A stretch of 64,000 nucleotides of DNA from Glaciecola nitratireducens FR1064 (GTDB lineage: Bacteria > Pseudomonadota > Gammaproteobacteria > Enterobacterales > Alteromonadaceae), in the NCBI RefSeq assembly GCF_000226565.1, contig NC_016041.1:496001-560000 (forward strand), in the 5' to 3' direction. Within the stretch, counting starts at the first letter, position 1. The number at the start of each line of letters is the position of its first letter. A program made the position numbers and the translations under genes. The notes below the pieces were generated by a model. That model was not told the origin of the DNA, did not search any database, and saw nothing but the letters and a program-made list of their open reading frames with translations. This document shows, one piece after another, positions 39,699 to 47,911 of the stretch.

Positions 39699-40511
39699 TT
39701 ATGAGGAAGGGCTCGAGGTGATTGAAGTGCCTATCTTTCTGTTTGTTTGTGAAAACATCATGTTGATATCATTCCAACTGCCTATGCTGACTGCTTTACC
39801 CAAGGTTTTAGATGCCTCTTGTGCCGCTTTTACTTTAACTATCATACCGTCTGTAATAACGCCTGCGTTGATGAGGCTCGCTATTTTAGCGTCGTCTAAA
39901 TTCTGGATATGTGCTTTATTTTCGTCTAAAACGCCGCTAACGTCTGATAAAAGATATAAGTCTGCATACAGTAATGAGGATATGCATGTTGCTGCTTGAT
40001 CGGCATTTACATTATAAAGTCGACCCTTCAGATCGCTACCAATAGAGCAAATAATCGGGGTTAAATTTGCGTGCATAAGCTGATGCAATAATTTTGCGCT
40101 ACGTGGATGCGGATACCCAACAGCCCCAAGCATTGGCATGACTTCCTCGCAAACAGCTAAATTACCATCAGCTAAAGAGATACCAACACAGGTTAAACCT
40201 GCTTTTGTTGCCATGCAAACCATCTGTTTATTTAATGTGCCTGCCAATACACCGGTCACTGCTGGCATTTGTTCATCGGGCGATATACGCAAACCTTCAT
40301 GCTTTTCGCTAACAAAACCAAGCGCAGTTAGTTGAGTTTGCAATTGCGCGCCTCCGCCATGCACTATTGCAACGTTATGACCTTGATGCTTAAGAGCGGC
40401 GACGGAGGAAAAGAAACTATCTTGCGCCTGCTGGTCTTCAAAAAAATTGCCACCCACTTTTAATACAATATTGCTGATATGGTGTTTGGCTGCTTGAGCA
40501 GTATTATTCAT
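39699..40511 (-). CDS. argB: ArgB, acetylglutamate kinase
   Basis: A 270-residue amino-acid kinase phosphorylating N-acetylglutamate. It has LKVGGNFFED (the usual KxGG), VAIVHGGGAQLQTQL, and the ADQAATCISSLL and LLSDVSGVLD segments. I chose ATG at 40511, 2 bp after the argC stop, because a longer reading from 40562 would overlap argC by 49 bp and add a basic tail not seen in the family. It lies between argC and argF. Confidence 0.92.
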   Translation of the reverse strand: MNNTAQAAKHHISNIVLKVGGNFFEDQQAQDSFFSSVAALKHQGHNVAIVHGGGAQLQTQLTALGFVSEKHEGLRISPDEQMPAVTGVLAGTLNKQMVCMATKAGLTCVGISLADGNLAVCEEVMPMLGAVGYPHPRSAKLLHQLMHANLTPIICSIGSDLKGRLYNVNADQAATCISSLLYADLYLLSDVSGVLDENKAHIQNLDDAKIASLINAGVITDGMIVKVKAAQEASKTLGKAVSIGSWNDINMMFSQTNRKIGTSITSSPSS

Positions 40512-40513
40512 AT

Positions 40514-41527
40514 TTACAATAGTCCTGTTTCGGTTGCTTGGTTGAATACTAAATTTGCGCATTGAACAGCTTGAGATGCTGCGCCTTTCAATAAATTATC
40601 TATCGCCGAACATACCACTAAATAGCCGCTATCTTCATCGAATTTCCAATGTATGTCACAAAAAGCAGTATTTGCAACATCGTCAATTTTCGGCCATGAA
40701 TCACGTAAGCGAACCATCGGTTGATTGGCATAATGCTGTTCAAATTTCTGTTGAATATCGGCCGTCGTTATACCGGTGCGCAAACGCATTGTAATGGTTG
40801 CCAAAATACCTCTTTTGAATTGACCAAGATGAGGTGTAAAGATAACCGAAGTGCCGCAATATTCTTCAATCTCTGGCGTATGACGATGCCCCAAAACACC
40901 GTATGCTTGCAAACTTACTTCAAAATAACTGGTGGTCATAGAAGGTTTCCGGCCTGCTCCACTTACACCCGATGTTGCATTTATTATCGGTCTGACATTG
41001 GGATCGAGAAAGCCTGCTTCAGTCATTGGTTTGAGAGCTAATAAAGATGCAGTGGGGTAGCAACCGGGCACAGCAATAAAACTGGCTGTCTTGATTGCAT
41101 CTTCGTGCCATTCGGCTAAACCATAAACTGCGCTACTAAGCACGCCAGTTTCTTGATGTTGAAAGCCATAAAATTGCTCGAATACTCGCGCATCTTTGAG
41201 TCGAAAAGCGCCAGACAAATCGAAAATTTTGGCTTTTTTTCCACTCAACGCTTGCGCCCAATCGTGGCTTGCTTCATGTGGTGTTGCTAAAAAAATGGCA
41301 CCATATTGCTCGGCTATTTGGCTTAATTCGCCAGAGTCTAATGACTGAGTGACAAGTTCGGTTTGTCCAAACAACTGTGGATGAATAGCGCCGATCGGCT
41401 TATCACTGTCAGCGCTTCCAGCAGAAACATAGCAGGTGTCCAAAGAAAAATGTGGATGCCGAATCAATATTTTAATTAATTCGGCGCCTGTATAGCCACT
41501 GGCGCCGATGATACAAGTTGAAATCAT
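40514..41527 (-). CDS. argC: ArgC, N-acetyl-gamma-glutamyl-phosphate reductase
   Basis: A 337-residue NADPH-dependent reductase. Dinucleotide loop IIGASGYTGAELI (about residues 6-18), catalytic Cys in FIAVPGCYPTASLLAL (about 154), and His in HRHTPEIEEY. It is the first gene of argCBFGH(A). argE, divergent from argC in E. coli, is absent; mgsA occupies the divergent position. Confidence 0.96.
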   Translation of the reverse strand: MISTCIIGASGYTGAELIKILIRHPHFSLDTCYVSAGSADSDKPIGAIHPQLFGQTELVTQSLDSGELSQIAEQYGAIFLATPHEASHDWAQALSGKKAKIFDLSGAFRLKDARVFEQFYGFQHQETGVLSSAVYGLAEWHEDAIKTASFIAVPGCYPTASLLALKPMTEAGFLDPNVRPIINATSGVSGAGRKPSMTTSYFEVSLQAYGVLGHRHTPEIEEYCGTSVIFTPHLGQFKRGILATITMRLRTGITTADIQQKFEQHYANQPMVRLRDSWPKIDDVANTAFCDIHWKFDEDSGYLVVCSAIDNLLKGAASQAVQCANLVFNQATETGLL

Positions 41528-41694
41528 AGTAGTGTCTTTTTTTTGAAGGTAAAAATCCCTCTCACCCTCAGTGTAACCTAGCAGTAAAGATTACACCAAG
41601 AGCGAAAGTGCTATGGTCTTTTAAACGACAATCTCGAAGCAATGCTTGAAGCAATAACCAGAACGATATCGTCGTAAGAATTCCCGATAGCAAA

Positions 41695-41712
41695 GGGAGG
41701 GAGGGAGATGGG
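41695..41712 (+). promoter_or_regulatory. G-quadruplex-type motif upstream of argC
   Basis: Four GGG runs with loops A, A and AGAT, a regular intramolecular G-quadruplex pattern. It is on the plus strand, which is the template for argC, 168 bp before the argC start. Short loops usually give stable folds. Its effect on transcription is a guess. Confidence 0.5.
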
Positions 41713-41829
41713 ATAATGGCATCGATAATAAAAATTTAATAGTAAATTTAGTCACTTAAAAAAACTCAGTTACAATTTAGTCTCAAACACAATGGTTATT
41801 GTGATGTATATGTTAGGAGAATAGTAAAT

Positions 41830-41868
41830 ATTGAATATTTATGCAATAAAAATGTATAAATAATTATT
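41830..41868. promoter_or_regulatory. Tandem ArgR (ARG) box candidate
   Basis: Box 1 (41830-41847) contains TGAATATTTATGCA, a 9-of-10 match to the arms of the E. coli consensus TGAAT-N4-ATTCA. After exactly 3 bp, box 2 (41851-41868) is a weaker match (7 of 10). Paired 18-bp boxes 3 bp apart are the known ArgR hexamer arrangement. The boxes are about 300 bp from argC and 100 bp from mgsA, so the argC promoter would have to lie well upstream of the gene. Confidence 0.5.
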
Positions 41869-41970
41869 GCTTGGTTGTTGCTCTTTATTGCTATGTTGTG
41901 ATTTTTCATAAATAGCAATACTATTTACCTTATCGGATTGAATTGTTATCCAACCTTGAAGCGAGGTCTT

Positions 41971-42387
41971 ATGTCTGTAAAAACCATTGCCCTAGTTGCA
42001 CACGATCATAAAAAAGCAGATATCGTTGTATGGGCGCAAAAGAACAAGGAAGCGTTGGCGTTATTCAAAGTGGTTGCCACAGGTACGACAGGAAGTTTGT
42101 TGCTTGAAAAAGTCGGTTTAGATATCACGCGCTTGCAAAGTGGCCCCTTAGGTGGCGATCAGCAAATCGGTGCCCTCATTGCCGAACAAAAACTGGATGC
42201 GCTATTTTTCTTTTGGGATCCAATGAATCCCGTGCCGCATGACCCTGACGTGAAAGCTCTGCTGCGTCTGTGCTCGGTATGGAATGTGCCAGTGGCTTGT
42301 AATGTTTCTAGCGCAGATATGCTGGTCTCATCACCTTTGTTCTTAGACCCAAACTATAAGCCTGACTTACCCAACTACGACAAATAA
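41971..42387 (+). CDS. mgsA: MgsA, methylglyoxal synthase
   Basis: A 138-residue enzyme converting dihydroxyacetone phosphate to methylglyoxal, a bypass of lower glycolysis. Visible: [19 protein letters not shown] phosphate loop, [12 protein letters not shown], the catalytic Asp in [20 protein letters not shown], and [15 protein letters not shown] at 41971 is chosen over a codon 11 residues earlier because GAGG precedes it and homologues start here. Confidence 0.94.
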   Translation: MSVKTIALVAHDHKKADIVVWAQKNKEALALFKVVATGTTGSLLLEKVGLDITRLQSGPLGGDQQIGALIAEQKLDALFFFWDPMNPVPHDPDVKALLRLCSVWNVPVACNVSSADMLVSSPLFLDPNYKPDLPNYDK

Positions 42388-42533
42388 TTAATTAATAGGA
42401 ATCGAAAAGCACCAAGCATTACTCATTATTAGTTGTCTTCAGCCGATAGCAACTTATACACATTTTTTTGCTTGGGTTAGCGCTATTTTGTTTTAGTCAC
42501 ACCCGAGTACTTTATCGCGAAATGGATGATCAT

Positions 42534-44027
42534 ATGACCGAACAAACACAATACCCGTGGACGCTTCAAGCCCATAAAATATTCAGATGGATCCTCTTAG
42601 TACAACTTGCGATATCTATTTTTATCGGGTTTATTACCGATGATTTGTTTACCGCGTTCATTGTTGGGCTGCCAATTGTCGCGATCCCTTTTATTTTTAG
42701 TCTCCAACAACCGCATGCCGTTATCAGTCGACATATGATAGCGGTTGCGACCCAGCTGATGACTGCTCTGCATATTCAACAAGCATATGGCATGACCGAA
42801 ATGCATTTTGAAGTGTTTGTTGTTTTGGCCTTATTGATCCTCTTCCGCGACTGGAAAGTTGTCATTTCCTGCACCCTGACGGTTGCCGTTCACCATATAT
42901 TGTTCTTCATTTTGCAGACCAATGGTGGCGGAGTCTTTATTTTTGAAGACAATAAACTGTTCTTCTATATTCTTGTTATTCATGCCTTATTTGCTTTAGC
43001 GGAAGGCGGCGTGTTGACTGTGCTGTCGCGCAGCAGCCACAAAGAGGCTGTAGCTGGAGAATTATTGAAAAGATCAGTGATGAGAATAATGGGTTCTGAC
43101 GGTCGCATTGACCTGCAAGACTCGCAGCTATACGACCATCCACAACTAGCAGAATTTAACCGTTTGATTCGCGGCTTTAAAGCACTCATCGATAAGGTGA
43201 ACAGCGTTGGCGTGGGCTTGGTTAACATTGTTGAAAAAGTAAAAGGCGCGTCGGATGATTTGGATAGCTCTGTTGACCAGCAAAATCAGCAGGTCAGCAG
43301 TATCTCATCCGCAATGCAAAATATGACGACAAGTATCAATGACGTAGCAACCTTATCCCACAGTGCCAATCAAATTGCCGATAGAGCAAAAGTAGATACC
43401 GACGAAACGAGAGACTCCATTGAAGGCTCTAGCAGAAATATTGCTCAGTTAAAGTCAACATTGCAAACGACATCACAAGCGATCGGTGATTTGAGCCTGA
43501 AATGTTCTAATATATCTGAAGTGATGCAATCGATAAAATCAATCGCAGAGCAAACCAATCTTCTAGCGCTAAATGCTGCCATTGAATCTGCAAGAGCGGG
43601 AGAGCATGGTCGCGGTTTTGCTGTCGTGGCTGATGAAGTGCGAAATTTGGCTATTAAGTCAAAAGAAAGTGCTGAAGAGATCGAACAGATCACGAGTCAA
43701 CTAACCGAGAGTGCAAATCATTCGGTCGAGAACATGGACAACTGCGTCGCAATGGTTGAAAAGGCTGTTGAGTCTGCGGCTCAATCTTCAACAAACATGG
43801 CGGCGGTACTCAGAGGAATTATTGAAGTCAACCAAAACGTAACGACGGTTGCAGGCTCGGCCACGGAGCAAGCTCAAACTTCTCAGTCAATTAGCCAATC
43901 GGCTCAAGAGTTGGTTCTACTATTCACGGATGAAAAGGAACAAGTTCAAGGACTCAAATTGGACGTTGCAGAACTCAATCAACTTGCAACCGATTTAGCA
44001 ATGCAGTTGAAAGCTTTTAAGGTTTAG
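42534..44027 (+). CDS. Methyl-accepting chemotaxis protein with His-rich multi-helix membrane sensor
   Basis: A 497-residue receptor. Unlike classical receptors it has no large periplasmic domain: residues 15-160 form about six membrane helices carrying conserved polar residues (His80, Glu89/His91 in TEMHF, RDW at 105-107, HH at 120-121, His150). A HAMP-like region and a long cytoplasmic signalling coil follow, with the tip [20 protein letters not shown]. The same membrane pattern occurs in other receptors and kinases. It could bind a metal or haem, or sense the membrane state; that is a guess. Start ATG 42534 or 42522. Confidence 0.85.
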   Translation: MTEQTQYPWTLQAHKIFRWILLVQLAISIFIGFITDDLFTAFIVGLPIVAIPFIFSLQQPHAVISRHMIAVATQLMTALHIQQAYGMTEMHFEVFVVLALLILFRDWKVVISCTLTVAVHHILFFILQTNGGGVFIFEDNKLFFYILVIHALFALAEGGVLTVLSRSSHKEAVAGELLKRSVMRIMGSDGRIDLQDSQLYDHPQLAEFNRLIRGFKALIDKVNSVGVGLVNIVEKVKGASDDLDSSVDQQNQQVSSISSAMQNMTTSINDVATLSHSANQIADRAKVDTDETRDSIEGSSRNIAQLKSTLQTTSQAIGDLSLKCSNISEVMQSIKSIAEQTNLLALNAAIESARAGEHGRGFAVVADEVRNLAIKSKESAEEIEQITSQLTESANHSVENMDNCVAMVEKAVESAAQSSTNMAAVLRGIIEVNQNVTTVAGSATEQAQTSQSISQSAQELVLLFTDEKEQVQGLKLDVAELNQLATDLAMQLKAFKV

Positions 44028-44040
44028 GCTTTACAGGCTT

Positions 44041-44667
44041 ATGGGCTCTACAAATAGTAAAAGCGAGCGCAGAATCATTCGATGGCTGCTTCCATTGGCA
44101 GCGGTAGTCTGGTTCTGCATTGCGTTCTGGGCCATCAACTGGGTCGGTGAGAGCAAATTTAAGGATTTCGATCCAGAGTTGAGACTCTCATCTGAAATGA
44201 TGTCACTTTCAATGGAAGCAGAGTTGCTTAGCTTGCTGCCAGCTAGCGTCGAACAGAATGGCGAAGAAAATATAGATAGTGATGCTGAAAATGTAAACGG
44301 GACTATCTACCATATTACGCAAGGCTCATGCTTTTGTGAAACATTAAGCGAATCACATAAAAATACGCTGAATGAGTGGGCATCAAGTGAGCAAATATCT
44401 TACCAAAATATCGATGTTTCAAGTATGTCTACGCTGCGACGCTTTGTGCCCTCAACTCCTGCTGTTATTGTTTTGAACAAAAATCGAGAGCTTGTTTATT
44501 TGGGACCATATTCGACGGGTATGGGATGCTTTCAAAGTTCCGGTATGGTAGATGATAGAATTAAACCTTACTTTCAAAACTCCGCGGATACACTTCGTGC
44601 AACAATACAGAGTGAGGCTAAAGGCTGCTACTGCGCCACGACAGCCCCACTTGGTCTGCAAACTTAA
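44041..44667 (+). CDS. Membrane-anchored thioredoxin-like protein with CxC motifs (DUF6436-like)
   Basis: A 208-residue protein with one N-terminal helix (about 13-34) and a periplasmic thioredoxin-like domain (88-190). The redox site is CFC at 97-99 rather than CxxC, with a cis-proline type STPAVIV at 138-144, another Cys163, and a second CYC motif at 196-198 near the C terminus. I believe this is the DUF6436 family of Alteromonadales and relatives; function is unknown. It starts 13 bp after the chemoreceptor gene stops, so probably the same transcript. Disulfide handling or metal delivery are both possible. Confidence 0.65.
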   Translation: MGSTNSKSERRIIRWLLPLAAVVWFCIAFWAINWVGESKFKDFDPELRLSSEMMSLSMEAELLSLLPASVEQNGEENIDSDAENVNGTIYHITQGSCFCETLSESHKNTLNEWASSEQISYQNIDVSSMSTLRRFVPSTPAVIVLNKNRELVYLGPYSTGMGCFQSSGMVDDRIKPYFQNSADTLRATIQSEAKGCYCATTAPLGLQT

Positions 44668-44671
44668 GTCC

Positions 44672-45514
44672 TTAATTCATTGAAGATGAGTCATCGCTTT
44701 CTTCTTTGAACACTTCGTCATGGTCTTCTCCATACTTTCTGTCTCGTTGTTGATGCATTTTGCCTTTTCTGTCTTTCTTCATGATTTTTTCGAACTTTTT
44801 GCGCTGCTCTGCGCTTAATACACTCAGCATCTCAAATCGCGCTTTGGCTTTGTTAACAGCCATATTGAGTTTCTGCTGTCGGTTGTCTGCATGGATCGCT
44901 AGCCACGCATCTTCATCGAACTCCTTGGCTTGAATTATCTGAGTAAGTTGCGCTTTAACAATTTTAGCTTGTGCTCTATTTACTTGCTTTTCGGTTTTAT
45001 TCGCTAGCATCATTTCCGTTAACTTTGCCTGTTGCTCAGTGTCCAGATCTAAAGCTTTAACGATACGCTGCATTTTTTTTCCTGGATTTTTATGCTTTTT
45101 ACCGTATTTTCTGTCTTTTTTATCCTCTCGAGCTGCAATAAACTGTGCTTGCTGTTCTGGGCTTAGCTGATTGAACACTCTATTTTTACTTTTTGCTTCA
45201 ATTAGCTTACTTTGTAAATTAAGTTGCATTTGCTGGTCGATGGCGTTTGTAACTGCGACTTCATCCCAGCTGCTGCCTTGCATAATAGAACGCATATTTT
45301 CTCGCAACTGCTGTTGTTCAGAGCGATATACGCTTAAATCTTGTTTGTTTTCTTTGCGTATTTGCTTGATGTCTTCTTTTTGTTGCTGAGTTAACGACAG
45401 GCTCGCCATCAATGCGCATTCATGTTCACCGTGGTTTCTTTCTTTCGCATTCACTGCATATGAACCCGCACTCAACAAGCTTGCTAGTGTTAAACTAAGT
45501 AGTAATTTTTTCAT
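44672..45514 (-). CDS. CpxP/Spy-like periplasmic protein with duplicated LTxxQ domain
   Basis: A 280-residue secreted protein; signal peptide 1-24 (cleavage near AVNA). Four LTxxQ-type motifs occur: LTQQQ 41-45, LSPEQ 117-121, LDTEQ 157-161 and LSAEQ 233-237. The spacing within each pair is 76 residues, so this is two CpxP/Spy domains in tandem (E. coli CpxP, 166 residues, has one). CpxP holds the kinase CpxA inactive and acts as a chaperone. It is divergent from cpxRA, with CpxR-type sites between. Start ATG 45514 has AGAGGAAAG upstream; an upstream in-frame extension would bury the signal peptide. Confidence 0.85.
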   Translation of the reverse strand: MKKLLLSLTLASLLSAGSYAVNAKERNHGEHECALMASLSLTQQQKEDIKQIRKENKQDLSVYRSEQQQLRENMRSIMQGSSWDEVAVTNAIDQQMQLNLQSKLIEAKSKNRVFNQLSPEQQAQFIAAREDKKDRKYGKKHKNPGKKMQRIVKALDLDTEQQAKLTEMMLANKTEKQVNRAQAKIVKAQLTQIIQAKEFDEDAWLAIHADNRQQKLNMAVNKAKARFEMLSVLSAEQRKKFEKIMKKDRKGKMHQQRDRKYGEDHDEVFKEESDDSSSMN

Positions 45515-45608
45515 ATTCTTTCCTCTCGAATTAAGCGAGTTATTAAAGTTAGGTCTTAATAAACTGTCGAGATAAATCATAGCGCAGTCAATGCAAAGAA
45601 ACGCCAAG

Positions 45609-45630
45609 CTAGTGTAAAGCTAGTGTAAAG
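45609..45630. promoter_or_regulatory. CpxR-box candidate (tandem GTAAA repeats)
   Basis: A perfect 11-bp direct repeat, CTAGTGTAAAG twice, giving GTAAA at 45614-45618 and 45625-45629 with a 6-bp spacer. E. coli CpxR sites are GTAAA repeats about one helical turn apart. It sits between the divergent cpxP-like and cpxRA genes, 104 bp before cpxR and 95 bp before cpxP, right for autoregulation of both. Confidence 0.65.
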
Positions 45631-45733
45631 GTGTCAGGACCTTGCTTAAAATTCACTTATAATAGTGTTGATGATAAGCTCAAACCTGCTATGAGGCCTG
45701 TCGTATAGGTCAATAAAGCATTAAGGCGGATAA

Positions 45734-46420
45734 ATGTACCAAGTATTAATAATTGACGATGATGTAGCATTGACGCAAATGCTAGCCGAATATTTACAGC
45801 AAAATGGCTTTGCCGTTGATGTTCAAAATTCTCCATTGTCGGCTATTGCAGAAGTACGAGAAAAAAGTTTCGACATCGTTTTGTTGGACGTCATGATGCC
45901 TGAATTAGACGGTTTCGAAACGCTAAAACAAATCCGTGCTTTTTCTATTGTGCCGGTCATCATGTTGACCGCTAAAGGGGAGGATTATGATCGTATATTA
46001 GGCCTGGAACTGGGCGCCGATGATTATCTTGCGAAACCATTCAATCACCGCGAACTGTTGGCTCGAATGAAGGCTCTCACGCGAAGACTTGATGACTTGA
46101 GCAGCTTCAACCAAGTTCAGAACCTAGAATTTCACGGCATAAAAATAGAGGAGTCTAGCCAACGAGCCTTGATTGCTAATCACACCGTTGATTTAACGAG
46201 CACTGAGTTTCACTTACTGGTGCTTTTGATGAAGCACGCTGGTCATTTGTTAAGTAAAGAAAAGTTGAGTGAGGAGGTATTAGGCCGTCGACTCAGCGCT
46301 TTCGACCGCAGTTTAGATATGCACGTAAGTAATGTGCGCAAAAAGCTAGCGCAACATGGTATTGAAAATGTGATTAAAACCACTCGAGGTTCAGGCTACA
46401 TATTTATGAGTGAACTGTAA
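45734..46420 (+). CDS. cpxR: CpxR-like response regulator
   Basis: A 228-residue OmpR-family regulator: receiver domain with acidic pocket IIDDD, phospho-Asp in VLLDVMMPELDG (about residue 53), switch Thr in IMLTAKG and Lys in YLAKPF, followed by a winged-helix domain (about 130-228) with SLDMHVSNVRKKL and TTRGSGYIF. Strong AAGGCGG ribosome binding site. It is divergent from a CpxP-type gene, and its stop overlaps the kinase start (TAATG), which together support Cpx identity. Confidence 0.88.
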   Translation: MYQVLIIDDDVALTQMLAEYLQQNGFAVDVQNSPLSAIAEVREKSFDIVLLDVMMPELDGFETLKQIRAFSIVPVIMLTAKGEDYDRILGLELGADDYLAKPFNHRELLARMKALTRRLDDLSSFNQVQNLEFHGIKIEESSQRALIANHTVDLTSTEFHLLVLLMKHAGHLLSKEKLSEEVLGRRLSAFDRSLDMHVSNVRKKLAQHGIENVIKTTRGSGYIFMSEL

Positions 46421-47904
46421 TGCGGCTTGCTAAGTTTAATCCTTTCAATTCGCTATTTGGACGCGTTTTTGTTTGGTTCTGGACTGCTTTGCTCGTTATT
46501 TTAGTCAGCGCGTTCTTTTTGACAAAACAACTTACGGACGTGTTGGAAGTTAATGCAGTGAGCGAAAAGCAAGAAATGGAGGCCGGTGCAACAATTCAGC
46601 GTCTCAGTAAAGTCTTGTTGCGCAGTAGTAATTTGCATCAATCTTTGCGCAGATTGGGCAAGCGGAATGGGCTTCAGATAGTAGCAATTAATACTAAAAC
46701 AGAGCAACTTCGTACTAGCTTTCCAGGACCATTGGCAGGCAACGTCAACGAATTAAAAGCTTTCGTTGAAAGTGATGCACCACTGCTAATAAGACTCAAT
46801 AATATGGAATTCGTTGGGCCTTATAGTCTTAGTTTTAAGCAGGAAGAATACGAGGTGTATGTTGGCCGCCTTTTGATGCGCTCAGAGAGGAATGTGATGT
46901 CTCGCTCTAAAGTTGCTACAGCGGGTTTAGTGTTGGCTATTTTTCTGAGCACAGTGTTTTGCTTTGTTTTGGTTTTGAGTATCACAAAGCCCCTTGGCGC
47001 ACTGCGTTCTGCTAGCAATCGATTGGCTAAAGGCGATTTGACCACACGCATTCAAGGACTAGAGAGTAGGAAAGACGAGATAGGTCATTTGGCTAACGAT
47101 TTTAATACGATGGCGTCTCGTCTACAAAGTCTGATCGATGGGCAGAAGACATTGATGGCAAACGTATCCCATGAATTGCGCACACCTCTGACCCGCCTGC
47201 AGCTTGCGGTCGCTCTGTTAGAGGGGCAACTGAGTACGGAATCTGACAATACATCGAGAGATTTAAATGAAAAACATTTGGCACGTATTGAAAGTGAAAT
47301 AATCAAGATGGATCAGATGATTGGACAAGTACTAACATTGGCAAAAATTAATGCTTCTCAGCAATCTATTGATTTGCAGGAAGTAAGCTTAAGTTCGTTG
47401 CTAAAAGATGTCCTTCACGACGCAAGCTTTGAGGCAGAGGCATTGAGAAAGAAGCTTACGATCAGCGCTATTCCAGATCTTGTGATACACGCTGACATGC
47501 GTTTACTAATCAGTGCAGTCGAAAATATTCTTCGAAATGCCATTCGTTTTGCTAAAAAGGAGGTTAGCTGTGAATTTAATATTACTTTGTGTGAATTAGC
47601 TGCAAATGAGTCAACTTCCGGTAAATTCAGCACAGAATGTATTGAAATTAAGATAACGGACGATGGTTTGGGTATGACTGGGATTGAACTCGACACCGTG
47701 TTTGATCCCTTTTTCCGTGGCAGCCATCAAGTGCATGAAGTAAGTAAAGGCGCTGGACTTGGTTTATCTATCGCCAAGGCAGCGATTGAAATGCATGGTG
47801 GTCAGATTTTTGCGCAGGCTCGCGATATAAAACTCGCAGAAGCATCGCCTTTGTCTGGCTTATCAGTAATAATACAGCTTCCGATTGTCCGAAAATCAAC
47901 ATAG
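46420..47904 (+). CDS. cpxA: CpxA-like sensor histidine kinase
   Basis: A 494-residue membrane kinase: helices at about 15-36 and 165-190 flank a periplasmic sensor of about 130 residues; HAMP (about 190-240) follows; phospho-His is in NVSHELRTPLTRLQ; the ATP domain has ENILRNAIRFA (N box), ITDDGLGM (G1) and GAGLGLSIAKAA (G2). CpxA senses envelope protein misfolding and phosphorylates CpxR. It begins one base inside the cpxR stop codon. Confidence 0.88.
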   Translation: MRLAKFNPFNSLFGRVFVWFWTALLVILVSAFFLTKQLTDVLEVNAVSEKQEMEAGATIQRLSKVLLRSSNLHQSLRRLGKRNGLQIVAINTKTEQLRTSFPGPLAGNVNELKAFVESDAPLLIRLNNMEFVGPYSLSFKQEEYEVYVGRLLMRSERNVMSRSKVATAGLVLAIFLSTVFCFVLVLSITKPLGALRSASNRLAKGDLTTRIQGLESRKDEIGHLANDFNTMASRLQSLIDGQKTLMANVSHELRTPLTRLQLAVALLEGQLSTESDNTSRDLNEKHLARIESEIIKMDQMIGQVLTLAKINASQQSIDLQEVSLSSLLKDVLHDASFEAEALRKKLTISAIPDLVIHADMRLLISAVENILRNAIRFAKKEVSCEFNITLCELAANESTSGKFSTECIEIKITDDGLGMTGIELDTVFDPFFRGSHQVHEVSKGAGLGLSIAKAAIEMHGGQIFAQARDIKLAEASPLSGLSVIIQLPIVRKST

Positions 47905-47911
47905 CGATGAC

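Larger units (their letters stand above)
41528..41970. other. argC-mgsA divergent region with ARG boxes and a G-quadruplex motif
   Basis: No gene is visible in these 443 bp. It is AT-rich, especially 41720-41940, and holds the promoters of the argCBFGHA operon (minus) and mgsA (plus). Notable sites are annotated separately: tandem ARG-like boxes at 41830-41868 and a four-run G tract at 41695-41712. There is also a GTGTAA / TTACAC dyad with a 14-bp centre at 41572-41597. Confidence 0.5.
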
